The translations under genes were made by a program, and so were the position numbers. A DNA stretch of 64,000 nt from Catenuloplanes niger. GTDB taxonomy: Bacteria > Actinomycetota > Actinomycetes > Mycobacteriales > Micromonosporaceae. Location of the stretch: positions 7,139,001 to 7,203,000 of the forward strand of contig NZ_JAVDYC010000001.1 in assembly GCF_031458255.1 (NCBI RefSeq). Reading direction: 5' to 3'. Positions 31,325 to 41,694 of the stretch are shown in pieces (the stretch's first letter is position 1; every line of letters begins with the position of its first letter). The notes below the pieces were generated by a model. It worked only from the letters and a program-made list of their open reading frames with translations. It did not search any database and was not told the DNA's origin.

Positions 31325-32704
31325 GTGACTGACGTGGAACCGCTGCTCGCGGCCGCCGACGCGGCCCGGCCCGCGATGCGCAGGGCGAGCGCCGCCACCC
31401 GGGCGGACTGGCTGGACGCGGTCGCGGACGCGCTCGACAAGGCCCGGGACGAGCTGGTCGCGCTCGCCGGTGAGGAGACGCACCTGCCCGAGGCGCGGCT
31501 GACCGGCGAGCTGGGCCGGACCACGTTCCAGGCCCGGTTGTTCGCCGAGGGCCTGCGCGGTGGTGAACTGACGCCGGTCCGGGTCGACCCGGAGGATCCC
31601 GGCTGGGGCATGGGGCCGCGTCCGGAGCTGCGCCGCACGGTGGTGCCGATCGGGCCGGTGCTGGTCTTCGCGGCCAGCAACTTCCCGTTCGCGTTCAGTG
31701 TGTTCGGCGGCGACACCGTCTCCGCGCTGGCCGCCGGCTGCCCGGTGGTGCTCAAGGCGCATCCCGGGCATCCGCGCCTGTCCCGCCGTACCGCCGAGGT
31801 GGTGGTCGACGCGCTGCGCGCCGCGGGCGCGCCGGACGGCGCGTTCGGGCTGCTGGAGGGCGTCGAGGAGTCGATCACCGCGCTGCGCGACCCGCGGATC
31901 CGGGCGGCCGGGTTCACCGGGTCGACGGCCGGCGGGCGGGCGCTGTTCGACATCGCGGCGTCGCGCCCGGACCCGATCCCGTTCTACGGCGAGCTGGGCA
32001 GCGTCAACCCGGTCGTGGTCACGCCGGCCGGCTGGGCCGAGCGCGGCGCCGCGATCGCGGGGGAGTGGGTCGGTTCGCTGACGCTCGGCGCCGGCCAGTT
32101 CTGCACGAATCCGGGCGTGATCCTGGTGCCGGACGCGGACGCGTTCGTCGCCGCGGTGCGGCCGCCGGTGCCCGGCCGCATGCTCTCCGAGTCGATGGAG
32201 AAGAACCTCGCGGCCCGGGTCGCCGAGGTCGCCGCGCTGCCCGCGGTGCACCGGGTGGCCGAGAGCGAACCCAACGACCAGGGGGTACGGACGACCGTGC
32301 TGGCCGTCTCGGCCCCCGAGGTGATGGCGGACCCGCGCGCGCTCGACGTCGAGATGTTCGGCCCGGCCGGCCTGGTCGTCGGCTACGCCTCGCAGGACGA
32401 GCTGGACGCGGTGCTGCGGCTGGTCCCCGGGCAGCTCACCGGCACGATCCAGGCGCACAGCACGGACGACGACCCGGTGGCCCGGCACGTGGTGGGCGCG
32501 CTGGAGGACCGGGCCGGGCGGATCGTCTACAACGCGTGGCCGACCGGCGTGACCGTCTCCGGCGCGCAGCACCACGGCGGTCCCTGGCCGTCCACCACGG
32601 CGCCGACCAGCACGTCGGTGGGGCTGGCCGCGATCGGCCGGTGGCAGCGGCCGGTCACCTACCAGGGTGCCCCCGCGTCGGTGCTGCCGCCGGAGCTGCG
32701 ATAG
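31325..32704 (+). CDS. Alpha-ketoglutarate semialdehyde dehydrogenase (ALDH family)
   Basis: The protein is 459 residues from GTG 31325, with GAGGGGA upstream. The ALDH core is clear: LVFAASNFPFAFSVFGGDT, the Rossmann Lys motif VVLKAHPGHP, GFTGSTAGGRALFD, the general base E223 in YGELGSVNP and the nucleophile C260 in GAGQFCTNPG. This subgroup (KGSADH type III, hydroxyproline-linked) has the GQFCTNPG pattern. It would oxidise alpha-ketoglutarate semialdehyde to 2-oxoglutarate with NAD(P)+, so the operon drains into the TCA cycle. Spacing from the epimerase is 15 bases. The operon closes with a perfect terminator 12 bases after its stop. Confidence 0.88.
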   Translation: MTDVEPLLAAADAARPAMRRASAATRADWLDAVADALDKARDELVALAGEETHLPEARLTGELGRTTFQARLFAEGLRGGELTPVRVDPEDPGWGMGPRPELRRTVVPIGPVLVFAASNFPFAFSVFGGDTVSALAAGCPVVLKAHPGHPRLSRRTAEVVVDALRAAGAPDGAFGLLEGVEESITALRDPRIRAAGFTGSTAGGRALFDIAASRPDPIPFYGELGSVNPVVVTPAGWAERGAAIAGEWVGSLTLGAGQFCTNPGVILVPDADAFVAAVRPPVPGRMLSESMEKNLAARVAEVAALPAVHRVAESEPNDQGVRTTVLAVSAPEVMADPRALDVEMFGPAGLVVGYASQDELDAVLRLVPGQLTGTIQAHSTDDDPVARHVVGALEDRAGRIVYNAWPTGVTVSGAQHHGGPWPSTTAPTSTSVGLAAIGRWQRPVTYQGAPASVLPPELR

Positions 32705-32716
32705 TCCTGGTCTAGT

Positions 32717-32745
32717 CGTGCCGGCCGGGACACCCGGCCGGCACG
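32717..32745 (+). terminator. Perfect 13-bp hairpin terminator of the hydroxyproline operon
   Basis: CGTGCCGGCCGGG (32717-32729) pairs perfectly with 32733-32745 over an ACA loop. It is followed immediately by the motif in front of gntR, so the regulator has its own promoter. Confidence 0.75.
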
Positions 32746-32746
32746 A

Positions 32747-32761
32747 TGTGACATTGTATTG
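32747..32761 (+). promoter_or_regulatory. Shared motif, site B (gntR promoter)
   Basis: TGTGACATTGTATTG matches sites A and C at 12 of 15 positions. It lies 23 bp before the gntR start codon, leaving room for the ribosome binding site GGAGGTGG (32773-32780). Autoregulation of the repressor is likely. Confidence 0.55.
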
Positions 32762-32784
32762 TCTCCAGACATGGAGGTGGTCAG

Positions 32785-33453
32785 GTGAGTGCATCGGTCA
32801 TCGGCCCGGTGGCCGTCGGGGCGAGCCTGCGCGGCACCGTGGAGGACGCGGTCGCGGCCGCGATCGTCTCCGGCGAGCTGGCCCCCGGCACGCTGGTCAC
32901 CGCGCCCACGCTGGCCGCCCGGTTCGGCGTCTCCGCCACGCCGGTCCGCGAGGCGATGCTCAACCTGCAGAAACGTGGCTTCGTCGACGCGGTGCGGAAC
33001 AAGGGTTTCCGGATCACCGACGTCAGCGAGCAGGACCTGTGGGAGATCGTCCGGATCCGGCAGGACCTGGAGGGCCCGCCGATGCGGGACGTCGCGCGCA
33101 CGCTGCAGCCGGCGGCCGCGGCCGAGCTGCGGGTCAAGGCGCAGGCGATCGTGGACGCGGCCGCGGCGCCCGACCTGGCCGGCTACCTCGCCGCGGACAT
33201 GGCATTTCACCTGCGGCTGCTGGAGCTGCACGGCAACCGCCGGCTGATCGAGATCGTCAAGGACCTGCGGCAGCAGACGCGCATGGTGGGGCTGGCCGAC
33301 ATGGTCGGCACGGCCGAGCTGGCCCGGTCCGCGGCCGAGCACCACAGCCTGGTCGACCTGCTCGAGGCGCGCGACGGCCGGGGCGCGGAGACGCTGCTCA
33401 GGGCGCACATCGGCCACGTGCTCGGCTGGTGGAACGGCCGCGCCGAGGACTGA
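32785..33453 (+). CDS. GntR-family (FCD) transcriptional regulator
   Basis: The protein is 222 residues from GTG 32785. The winged-helix domain is VEDAVAAAIVSGELAPGTLVTAPTLAARFGVSATPVREAML, with the family pattern SxTPVREAL-like. The C-terminal FCD-type all-helical domain has DMAFHLRLLELHGNRRL and EHHSLVDLLEARD, with the metal/ligand His residues typical of FadR subgroup members. It lies between the hydroxyproline and peptide-import operons and has the shared motif at its own promoter, so it probably controls both. The inducer may be hydroxyproline or a pathway intermediate; that is inference. Confidence 0.85.
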   Translation: MSASVIGPVAVGASLRGTVEDAVAAAIVSGELAPGTLVTAPTLAARFGVSATPVREAMLNLQKRGFVDAVRNKGFRITDVSEQDLWEIVRIRQDLEGPPMRDVARTLQPAAAAELRVKAQAIVDAAAAPDLAGYLAADMAFHLRLLELHGNRRLIEIVKDLRQQTRMVGLADMVGTAELARSAAEHHSLVDLLEARDGRGAETLLRAHIGHVLGWWNGRAED

Positions 33454-33475
33454 TTCACGCACGGTTCGTGGTCGA

Positions 33476-33501
33476 GGCGTCACCCCGGGCGGGGTGGCGC
33501 C
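33476..33501 (+). terminator. 11-bp hairpin terminator of gntR
   Basis: GGCGTCACCCC (33476-33486) pairs with 33491-33501 over a GGGC loop, with one G-U pair. It is followed by TCTGCTGTGTTCC. Confidence 0.6.
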
Positions 33502-33555
33502 TCTGCTGTGTTCCCGGCCGGTAAATAGTTGCTCGCCATCTCTTCACCTGCGCTG

Positions 33556-33570
33556 TGTGACATACTACTG
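33556..33570 (+). promoter_or_regulatory. Shared motif, site C (transporter operon promoter)
   Basis: TGTGACATACTACTG is 14 of 15 identical to site A. It lies 168 bp before the binding-protein start at 33738, implying a long 5' leader if it is near the transcription start. Confidence 0.6.
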
Positions 33571-33604
33571 TCCTCCCTAAGCGACCGGGGTCACCCGGCG
33601 TGAC

Positions 33605-33622
33605 CGGGCCTCGAAAGGCCCG
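33605..33622 (+). other. Hairpin in the 5' leader of the transporter operon
   Basis: CGGGCCT pairs with AGGCCCG around a CGAA tetraloop, 35 bp after site C. It is stable and could be an RNA-stability element or part of a leader control. No riboswitch class was recognised in 33571-33737. Confidence 0.35.
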
Positions 33623-33737
33623 CACCACTCAGCTTTCCCCCTCGCGGAGTCGTTCGATCGACCAGCGCAGGGGCCGCCTCCCCGATGACACGGGTGATCG
33701 TGTGCGGCCCGCGCGTACCCGGAAGGCAGGACCCCAG

Positions 33738-35426
33738 ATGAGAACACGCACCCCGGTGGTCATAGCCGGACTCCTCGCCACCGCGCTCGCGGCACAGGGC
33801 TGTACCGGTGGCGGTGGCACGCCGAACGGCGGCGGCGGCGACGGCACGCCCCGGAAGGGCGGCACGGTGCAGGTCCTGCAGAACGCCGACTTCTCCTACC
33901 TGGACCCGGCACGCGGCTTCGACGGCGGCGTCAACGCGTTCTACCGGCTCGTCTACCGCACGCTGATCACCAAGGCGCCGGCGAACGCGGCCGACCCGAA
34001 CGCGATGGTCCCGGATCTCGCCGAGTCGCTGGGCCAGGTCTCCGAGGACGGACTGACCTGGACGTACAAGCTGAAGGCCGGCGTCCGGTTCGACACCGGC
34101 GCGCCGATCACGTCCAAGGATGTCAAGTTCGGCATCTCCCGCGGCTGGGACCCGGAGATCGGCATCGGCGCGCCCTACCTGAAGCAGTTCCTGGCGGCGC
34201 CGGAGGGCTACCAGGGGCCGTACCGGTCCGGTGACCTGAGCACGATCCGGACGCCGGACGACCGGACCATCGTCTTCACGCTCAAGGCGCCGTTCCCGGA
34301 GTTCGACGCGGTGCTGTCGATGCCGAGCGCGGTGCCGTTCCCGGTGGGCACCGGCGGCGGGTCCGCGTTCATCAACGACATCGTCGCGTCCGGGCCGTAC
34401 GACCTGGCGACGTTCACGCCGGGCAGCACGATCGAGCTGAAGCGCAACCCGAACTGGGACGCGGCCACCGACACCGTACGCACCGCGCTGCCGGACGCCT
34501 GGAAATTCACCATCGGCGTCGAGGGCGCGACGATCGACGAGCGCCTGATCGCCGGGCAGGGCGCGGACATCAACGCGATCGCCGGCACCGTGCAGACCGC
34601 CACGATCGCGCGGCTGCAGGACCCGCGCTACCAGGAGCGGGTGATCAAGGCGCCGTCGACGTGCACCACCTACATGTCGCTGAACACCACCAAGGGCCCG
34701 CTGGGCGACGTGCGGGTGCGGCAGGCGATCAACTACGCGGTGGACAAGAGCTCGGTGCTGAACGCGACCGGCGGCACCCAGTTCGCCACCGTGGCCACCA
34801 CGATCATCCCGACCAGCGTGGCCGGGCACGCCGACCACGACCGCTACCCGAGCCCGGACCACACCGGTGACGTCGCCGAGGCGCAGCGGCTGCTCACCGA
34901 GGCCGGGCAGGGCAACGGCTTCACGCTGACGCTGGACGTCCGGTCGAACCCGGTCGCGCAGCGGCAGGCCGAGGCGATCCAGCAGGCACTCCAGCGCGTC
35001 AAGATCGACGTCAAGCTGAACGTCATCGACGTCTCCACCTACTACGAGACCATCGGTACGCCGTCCCAGCAGCACGACGCCGCGATCACCGGCTGGTGCC
35101 CGGACTGGTCGTCCAGCGCGTCCACGTTCCTGCCGCCGCTGTTCGACGGCCGGGTGGTCACGGAGAAGGGCAACCAGAACCTCGCGCAGATCAACGACGC
35201 GGCGGTGAACGCGGAGATCGACCGGATCCGCGCGCTGACCGACCTGGCCGCCGCGAACGCCGCGTGGGGCGAACTGGACAAGAAGATCATGGAGCTGGCG
35301 CCGATCGTGCCGCTCAATGTGGAGAACCGGATCTTCCTCCCGGGTGAGAACGTGGCCGGCATCGTCGCACCGCAGGGCGACATCGACTACGCGATCCTGG
35401 GCCTCGAGGACCCGTCGAGGGGCTGA
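33738..35426 (+). CDS. ABC transporter substrate-binding lipoprotein (peptide/DppA-OppA family)
   Basis: The protein is 562 residues from ATG 33738, with GGAAGG upstream. It is a lipoprotein: the hydrophobic signal ends at a lipobox with Cys at residue 22 (LAAQGCTGG), followed by a Gly-rich linker. The SBP_bac_5 fold is clear: KGGTVQVLQNADFSYLDPARGF, PDLAESLGQVSEDGLTWTYKLKAGVRFDTGAPITSKDV, LKAPFPEFDAVL, and GDVRVRQAINYAVDKSSVLN. The family binds oligopeptides and some oligosaccharides or glycopeptides outside the membrane. The ligand here cannot be read. The operon context (peptidases, arabinofuranosidase, hydroxyproline catabolism) suggests glycosylated Pro/Hyp-rich peptides. It starts a chain of eight closely spaced genes. 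Confidence 0.88.
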   Translation: MRTRTPVVIAGLLATALAAQGCTGGGGTPNGGGGDGTPRKGGTVQVLQNADFSYLDPARGFDGGVNAFYRLVYRTLITKAPANAADPNAMVPDLAESLGQVSEDGLTWTYKLKAGVRFDTGAPITSKDVKFGISRGWDPEIGIGAPYLKQFLAAPEGYQGPYRSGDLSTIRTPDDRTIVFTLKAPFPEFDAVLSMPSAVPFPVGTGGGSAFINDIVASGPYDLATFTPGSTIELKRNPNWDAATDTVRTALPDAWKFTIGVEGATIDERLIAGQGADINAIAGTVQTATIARLQDPRYQERVIKAPSTCTTYMSLNTTKGPLGDVRVRQAINYAVDKSSVLNATGGTQFATVATTIIPTSVAGHADHDRYPSPDHTGDVAEAQRLLTEAGQGNGFTLTLDVRSNPVAQRQAEAIQQALQRVKIDVKLNVIDVSTYYETIGTPSQQHDAAITGWCPDWSSSASTFLPPLFDGRVVTEKGNQNLAQINDAAVNAEIDRIRALTDLAAANAAWGELDKKIMELAPIVPLNVENRIFLPGENVAGIVAPQGDIDYAILGLEDPSRG

Positions 35427-35428
35427 CG

Positions 35429-36388
35429 GTGACCATCGCACCCACCGGGTTGCAGGTCTCGGCGGCGTCCCTCGACCAGGGCGCCGCCGTGACCCCGGCA
35501 GACCCCCGCAGACATCCCGCCCGCATGATCCTGCGCGATCCCGCGGCGGTGGCCTGCCTGGCCTACATCGGCCTGGTAGTGCTGATGGCGGTGTGCGCAC
35601 CGCTCGTCGTCCGGATCAGCGGCTGGGGACCGTACGAGTTCGACCAGAGCGCGATCGACCCGAACCTCGGCGGCATCCCGCTGGGCGGCGCGGGCGGGAT
35701 CTCCGGCGAGCACTGGCTCGGCGTGGAGCCGGGCAGCGGGCGGGACATCTTCGCCCGGATCGTCTACGGCGCGCGTTCGTCGCTGCTGATCGCGCTGGCC
35801 GCGACCGCGCTGACCACCGTGCTCGGCGTGACGTTCGGGCTGCTGGCCGGCTACTTCGGCGGTCGCACCGACATGCTGATCTCGCGGGTGATGGAGTTCC
35901 TGATGGCGTTCCCCGCGCTGATCTTCATGATCGCGGTGCTGTCCGCGATGCCCGCGGACAACCGCCAGTACCTGCTGGTCCTGGTGATCTCCGTGTTCGG
36001 CTGGCCGTACCTGGCCCGGCTGATCCGCGCGCAGACCATGTCGCTGAAGGAGCGTGAGTTCGTCGAGGCGGCGCGCGCGTCCGGCGCGTCCCGCACGCAG
36101 ATCGTCTTCGTGGAGATCCTGCCGAACCTGCGCTCCACCATCCTGGTCGTGGTGACCATGGCGGTGCCCGGCTACATCGGCACCGAGGCCGGGCTGTCGT
36201 TCCTCGGCGTGGGCCTGGTCCCGCCGGCCCCGTCCTGGGGGCAGATGATCGCCAGTTCGGTCAGCTGGTACGCGGTCGTCCCCACCTACTTCCTCGTGCC
36301 GGGCACGTTCCTGGCCCTGCTCGTCCTCGCGTTCATGGTCCTCGGTGATCGGGTCCGCGCGGCGGTGGACCCGGGAGGCCTGCGATGA
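35429..36388 (+). CDS. ABC transporter permease (DppC-like)
   Basis: The protein is 319 residues from GTG 35429, two bases after the upstream stop. The N-terminal about 40 residues are a cytoplasmic extension, then six membrane helices are expected. The EAA loop that docks the ATPase is EAARASGASRTQIVFVEILP, and the conserved LSFLGVGLVPPAPSWGQMI follows near the C-terminus. A soluble insert between helices 1 and 2 (GPYEFDQSAIDPNLGGIPLGG...SGEHWLGVEPGSGRDIFAR) is typical of DppC-type permeases. It forms the translocation pore with the next gene product. Confidence 0.9.
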   Translation: MTIAPTGLQVSAASLDQGAAVTPADPRRHPARMILRDPAAVACLAYIGLVVLMAVCAPLVVRISGWGPYEFDQSAIDPNLGGIPLGGAGGISGEHWLGVEPGSGRDIFARIVYGARSSLLIALAATALTTVLGVTFGLLAGYFGGRTDMLISRVMEFLMAFPALIFMIAVLSAMPADNRQYLLVLVISVFGWPYLARLIRAQTMSLKEREFVEAARASGASRTQIVFVEILPNLRSTILVVVTMAVPGYIGTEAGLSFLGVGLVPPAPSWGQMIASSVSWYAVVPTYFLVPGTFLALLVLAFMVLGDRVRAAVDPGGLR

Positions 36389-37383
36389 CCCGGTACGCCG
36401 TGCACCGCGTCGGCGGGATGCTGCTCGTCCTGTTCCTCGTCGCGTTCTTCACCTACGTCATCTTCTTCGCGCTGTCGCCGGACCCGGCCGTGCAGATCTG
36501 CGGCAAGAACTGCACGCCGGAGCGGATCGACCAGATCCGGCAGAACCTGGGCCTGGACGCGCCGTTCCTCACGCAGTTCCTCGGGTTCCTCGGCGGGCTG
36601 TTCGCCGGCCGGACGTACGGCGGCGGCACCTCGGTCATCGAGTGCCCGGCGCCGTGCCTCGGCTACTCGTTCCAGACGTCGCAGATCGTCACCGACATGA
36701 TCGTGCAGCGGTTGCCGGTCACCGCGGTCGTCGCGATCGGCGCGGCCGTGCTCTGGCTGACCGCCGGCGTGATCGGTGGCCTGGTCAGCGCGGTCCGCGA
36801 GGGCCGGTTCGCCGACCGGTTCATCGCGGCGCTGACGCTCGGCGGCATGTCGGTCCCGAACTACGTGCTGGCGCTGGGCCTGCAGTACGTCCTCGTGGTC
36901 CAGCTGCGGTGGCTGCCGTTCCCGCAGGCCGTGCCGTTCGCGGACGACCCGGGCCGGTGGTTCGCCAACTTCATCCTGCCGTGGACCGTGCTCGCGATCG
37001 GCTACGCGTCCTCGTACTCCCGGCTGACCAGGGCGAACGTCATCGATACGCTGGGCGAGAACTTCGTCCGCACCGCGCGGGCGAAGGGGCTGCAGCCGGC
37101 GCTGGTGTGGCGGCGGCACGCGCTGCGGCCGGCGCTGACGCCGGTGGTCACGATCGCCGGGATGGACTTCGCCGGGCTGCTCGGCGGCGCGCTGATCACG
37201 GAGACGGTGTTCGGCATCAACGGTGTCGGGAAGCTGGCGGCGGACTCGATCACCAAGAACGACCAACCGGTGATCATGGCGGTGACGCTGCTCGCCGCGT
37301 TCTTCGTGGTGGTCGGCAACATGATCGTCGACCTGCTCTACTCCGCGATCGACCCCCGGGTCCGGATGGGAGCGGGCGCATGA
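36385..37383 (+). CDS. ABC transporter permease (DppB-like)
   Basis: The protein is 332 residues, with the ATGA start overlapping the upstream stop. The DppB signature is present: MTRYAVHRVGGMLLVLFLVAFFTYVIFFALSPDPA with the first membrane helix and the QIRQNLGLDAPFLTQFLGFLGGL segment. The external loop contains four Cys in two close pairs (VQICGKNCTP; IECPAPC), which may form disulfides. The EAA-like loop is RTARAKGLQPALVWRRHALRPALTPVV, and the C-terminal GALITETVFGINGVG is typical. It pairs with the DppC-like permease. Confidence 0.9.
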   Translation: MTRYAVHRVGGMLLVLFLVAFFTYVIFFALSPDPAVQICGKNCTPERIDQIRQNLGLDAPFLTQFLGFLGGLFAGRTYGGGTSVIECPAPCLGYSFQTSQIVTDMIVQRLPVTAVVAIGAAVLWLTAGVIGGLVSAVREGRFADRFIAALTLGGMSVPNYVLALGLQYVLVVQLRWLPFPQAVPFADDPGRWFANFILPWTVLAIGYASSYSRLTRANVIDTLGENFVRTARAKGLQPALVWRRHALRPALTPVVTIAGMDFAGLLGGALITETVFGINGVGKLAADSITKNDQPVIMAVTLLAAFFVVVGNMIVDLLYSAIDPRVRMGAGA

Positions 37384-38192
37384 GCCTTCTGACGGTACGA
37401 GGACTGAGTGTCTCGTTCGCGGCGATCAATCACGACGTACCCGTGGTGAAGGATCTGGCCTTCGACCTTCCGCGCGGCGGTGCGCTCGGCATCGTGGGCG
37501 AGTCCGGGTCCGGCAAGTCGATGACCAGCCTGGCGATCATGGGGCTGCTGCCGGCCGGCGCGACCCGGACCGGCAGCATCGTCTTCGACGGCACCGACCT
37601 GACCGAGCTGCCGGAGCGCCGCATGCGGGCGTTCCGTGGCGACCGGATCGCCATGATCTTCCAGGACCCGCTGTCGTCGCTGAACCCGTACTACCCGGTC
37701 GGCACGCAGATCGCCGAGGCCTACCGCGCGCACCGTTCCGGCGTCAGCCGCCGGGCCGCGCGCGCGGTCGCGATCGAGGCGATGGAACGCGTGCACATCC
37801 GGGAGGCCGGGCGGCGCGTCGACGACTACCCGCACCAGTTCTCCGGCGGCATGCGGCAGCGCGTGATGATCGCGATGGCGCTCAGCACCGAACCCGAACT
37901 GATCATCGCGGACGAACCGACCACCGCGCTGGACGTGACCGTGCAGGCGCAGATCCTGGACCTGCTCGCGGAGGTCCGGCGGGACACCGGTGCCGCGCTG
38001 ATCCTGATCACCCACGACCTGGCCGTGGTCAGCGAGGTCGCGGACCACCTGCTGGTGATGCGCCGCGGCGAGGTGGTCGAGTCCGGCACCGCGGAGCAGA
38101 TCTTCTCCGACCCGCGGCACACGTACACGCGGGCGCTGCTGGACGCGGTCCCGCGCATCGACGACGAGATCGGGGAGCTACGCGCGCCATGA
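37380..38192 (+). CDS. ABC transporter ATPase (DppD-like)
   Basis: The protein is 270 residues from ATG 37380, overlapping the upstream stop by four bases. It has Walker A GESGSGKSM, Q-loop FQDPLSSLNP, signature QFSGGMRQR, Walker B LIIADEPTTALD and the H-loop His in THDLAVV. The C-terminal tail (HTYTRALLDAVP) is the oligopeptide-ABC type. It is one of the paired nucleotide-binding subunits that power import. Confidence 0.93.
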   Translation: MSLLTVRGLSVSFAAINHDVPVVKDLAFDLPRGGALGIVGESGSGKSMTSLAIMGLLPAGATRTGSIVFDGTDLTELPERRMRAFRGDRIAMIFQDPLSSLNPYYPVGTQIAEAYRAHRSGVSRRAARAVAIEAMERVHIREAGRRVDDYPHQFSGGMRQRVMIAMALSTEPELIIADEPTTALDVTVQAQILDLLAEVRRDTGAALILITHDLAVVSEVADHLLVMRRGEVVESGTAEQIFSDPRHTYTRALLDAVPRIDDEIGELRAP

Positions 38193-39046
38193 CAGCTCTG
38201 CTCACCGCCACCGATCTGGTCAAGGAGTTCCCGGTCGCGGGCACCCAGGGGCTCCTCACGCCCGCGAAGCGGTTCACCGCGGTCAACCGGGTGTCCTTCG
38301 AGCTGCACGCGGGGGAGACGCTGGCGCTGGTCGGCGAGTCCGGGTCGGGGAAGTCCACGACCGCGCGCCTGGCCGCCCGGCTGATCGACGTCACGTCCGG
38401 CACCGTGCACCTGGACGGCACGGACGTCACCGCGCTGCACGGCGACGCGCTCCGTGACGTACGCCGGCAGATCCAGATGGTCTTCCAGGACCCGTTCTCG
38501 TCACTCAACCCGCGGCACACGGTGGAGCGGATCGTCACCGCGCCGCTGCGCTACCAGAGACGCGAGATCCCCGGCGGTACGCGGGCCTTCGCCGAGCGGC
38601 TGCTGGAGCGCGTCGGCCTCGACCCGGCGCACGCCGGCCGTTACCCGTCGCAGTTCTCCGGCGGGCAGGCGCAGCGGATCGGGATCGCCCGCGCGCTCGC
38701 GGCCGGCCCGCGCGTGCTGGTCTGCGACGAGGCGGTCTCCGCGCTCGACGTGTCCGTCCAGGCGCAGATCATCAACCTGCTCCGGGACCTGCAGCGCGAG
38801 GAGGGCTTCGGCTGCCTGTTCATCGCGCACGACCTGGCCGTGGTCCGGCAGATCGCGACCCGGGTGGCGGTGATGACGAACGGCACCGTAGTCGAGACCG
38901 GCGACCGGGACACCGTGTTCGGTGAACCTCGCCACGAGTACACGAAGCGCCTGCTCGCGGCCGTCCCGAGGATAAATCCTGAGTGGGAGGCCGCGCGGCG
39001 GAGGAACGCGGCGGCCCGCGCCGCCACGGAAGAGGCCGCTTCATGA
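38189..39046 (+). CDS. ABC transporter ATPase (DppF-like)
   Basis: The protein is 285 residues. Walker A is GESGSGKST, the signature QFSGGQAQR, Walker B VLVCDEAVSALD, and the H-loop AHDLAVV. The C-terminal HEYTKRLLAAVPRINPEWEAARR closes the domain. Together with the DppD-like subunit it forms the heterodimeric ATPase. ATGA overlaps bind it to both neighbours. Confidence 0.93.
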   Translation: MTALLTATDLVKEFPVAGTQGLLTPAKRFTAVNRVSFELHAGETLALVGESGSGKSTTARLAARLIDVTSGTVHLDGTDVTALHGDALRDVRRQIQMVFQDPFSSLNPRHTVERIVTAPLRYQRREIPGGTRAFAERLLERVGLDPAHAGRYPSQFSGGQAQRIGIARALAAGPRVLVCDEAVSALDVSVQAQIINLLRDLQREEGFGCLFIAHDLAVVRQIATRVAVMTNGTVVETGDRDTVFGEPRHEYTKRLLAAVPRINPEWEAARRRNAAARAATEEAAS

Positions 39047-40313
39047 TCGAATATCCGATGCCCGGTGCCTGGGTCCGGGAGTTCACCGTCGACGTGCCGC
39101 TGGACTGGGACGCCCCGGACGCCGGGACGATCGAGCTGTTCGTGCGCGAGTTCGCCGACCCGGAGCGGCGGCACGACGACCTGCCGCTGCTCACCTACCT
39201 GCAGGGCGGGCCCGGCGGCGCGAACCCGCGGTTCACCGGCGTCGACGGGTGGCTGGCCGAGGCGCTGCCGCACTACCGGGTGGTGCTGGTCGACCAGCGC
39301 GGCACCGGCCGCAGCTCACCGATCGACGGCCAGGTCATCTCGTCGGTCGCCGACCCGGGCGCCTACCTGCTGAGGTTCCGGGCCGACTCGATCGTGCGGG
39401 ACCTGGAGCACGTGCGCCGCACCCGGTACGCCGGCCGGCGCTGGGCCACGCTCGCGCAGAGCTTCGGCGGCTGGATCACGCTGACCTACCTCTCCACCGC
39501 GCCCGAGGCGCTGACCGCCTGCTACGTCTGCGGCGGCATCCCCGGCATCCCGGCCGACCCGGACGAGGTCTACCGCCGCACGTTCGACCGGGCCGCCGCG
39601 AAGACCGCGGACCTCTACCGCCGCTATCCGCAGGACGTGGCGGCCGTCACCGCGATCGCGGACCTGCTGGCCGACGGCGGGACCGTGCTGCCGGACGGCT
39701 CGCCGCTGTCCGTGCGGCGCTTCCAGACGCTCGGTGGCGACCTCGGCTTCGGCCGCGGCCACCTGCGCCTGCACTGGCTGGTCTCGGAGGCGTTCACCCG
39801 CGACGGCCGGCTGACGAACGGTTTCCTGGAGAACGTGCTGGTCCGGACGTCCAACGCGACGAACCCGCTGTTCTGGACACTGCAGGAGACGATCTACGGC
39901 GACGGTACGAACGGGCCGTTCCGCTGGTCCGCGCAGCGCGAACGGGACCGCCGGCCCGAGTTCGCCGAGGACCGCCGGCCGCTGCTGTTCACCTCCGAGA
40001 TGGCGTTCCCGTGGCTGTTCGAGGAGGTCCGCGCGCTGCGCCCGTTCGCGGCCGCGATGGAGCAACTGGCCGCCGTGGAGACGTGGACGCCGCTCTACGA
40101 CCCGGACCGGCTCGCGGCCAACCCGGTGCCGCTCGCCGCCGTGGTCTACCACGACGACCTCTTCGTGGACGAGGGCTTGCAGCGGCGGACGCTCGCGCGG
40201 CTCGGCAACGCGACCGCGTGGGTCACCAACGAGTTCGAGCACGACGGCATCGGCAGCGGCCACACGTTCACCCGCCTGCGGGAGATGGTCCGCGACCGAG
40301 GAGGAGAACTGAG

Positions 40314-40317
<4 letters not shown>
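39043..40317 (+). CDS. Alpha/beta hydrolase, prolyl-iminopeptidase-like (S33)
   Basis: The protein is 424 residues from ATG 39043, overlapping the upstream stop. It has no signal peptide. The S33 hallmark oxyanion motif GGPGGANP is followed by VVLVDQRGTGRSSPID, and the nucleophile is S140 in AQSFGGWITL. Asp and His of the triad are probably in VYHDDLFVDE and GSGHTF. The family releases N-terminal proline (and hydroxyproline) from peptides or amides. Its place in the operon with a peptide importer and an M24 peptidase suggests cytoplasmic cleavage of Pro/Hyp-rich peptides. A Gly-X-Ser-X-Gly motif is present only as AQSFGG, with Ala before Gln. Confidence 0.82.
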
Positions 40318-41687
<1,370 letters not shown>

Positions 41688-41694
41688 GACACCG

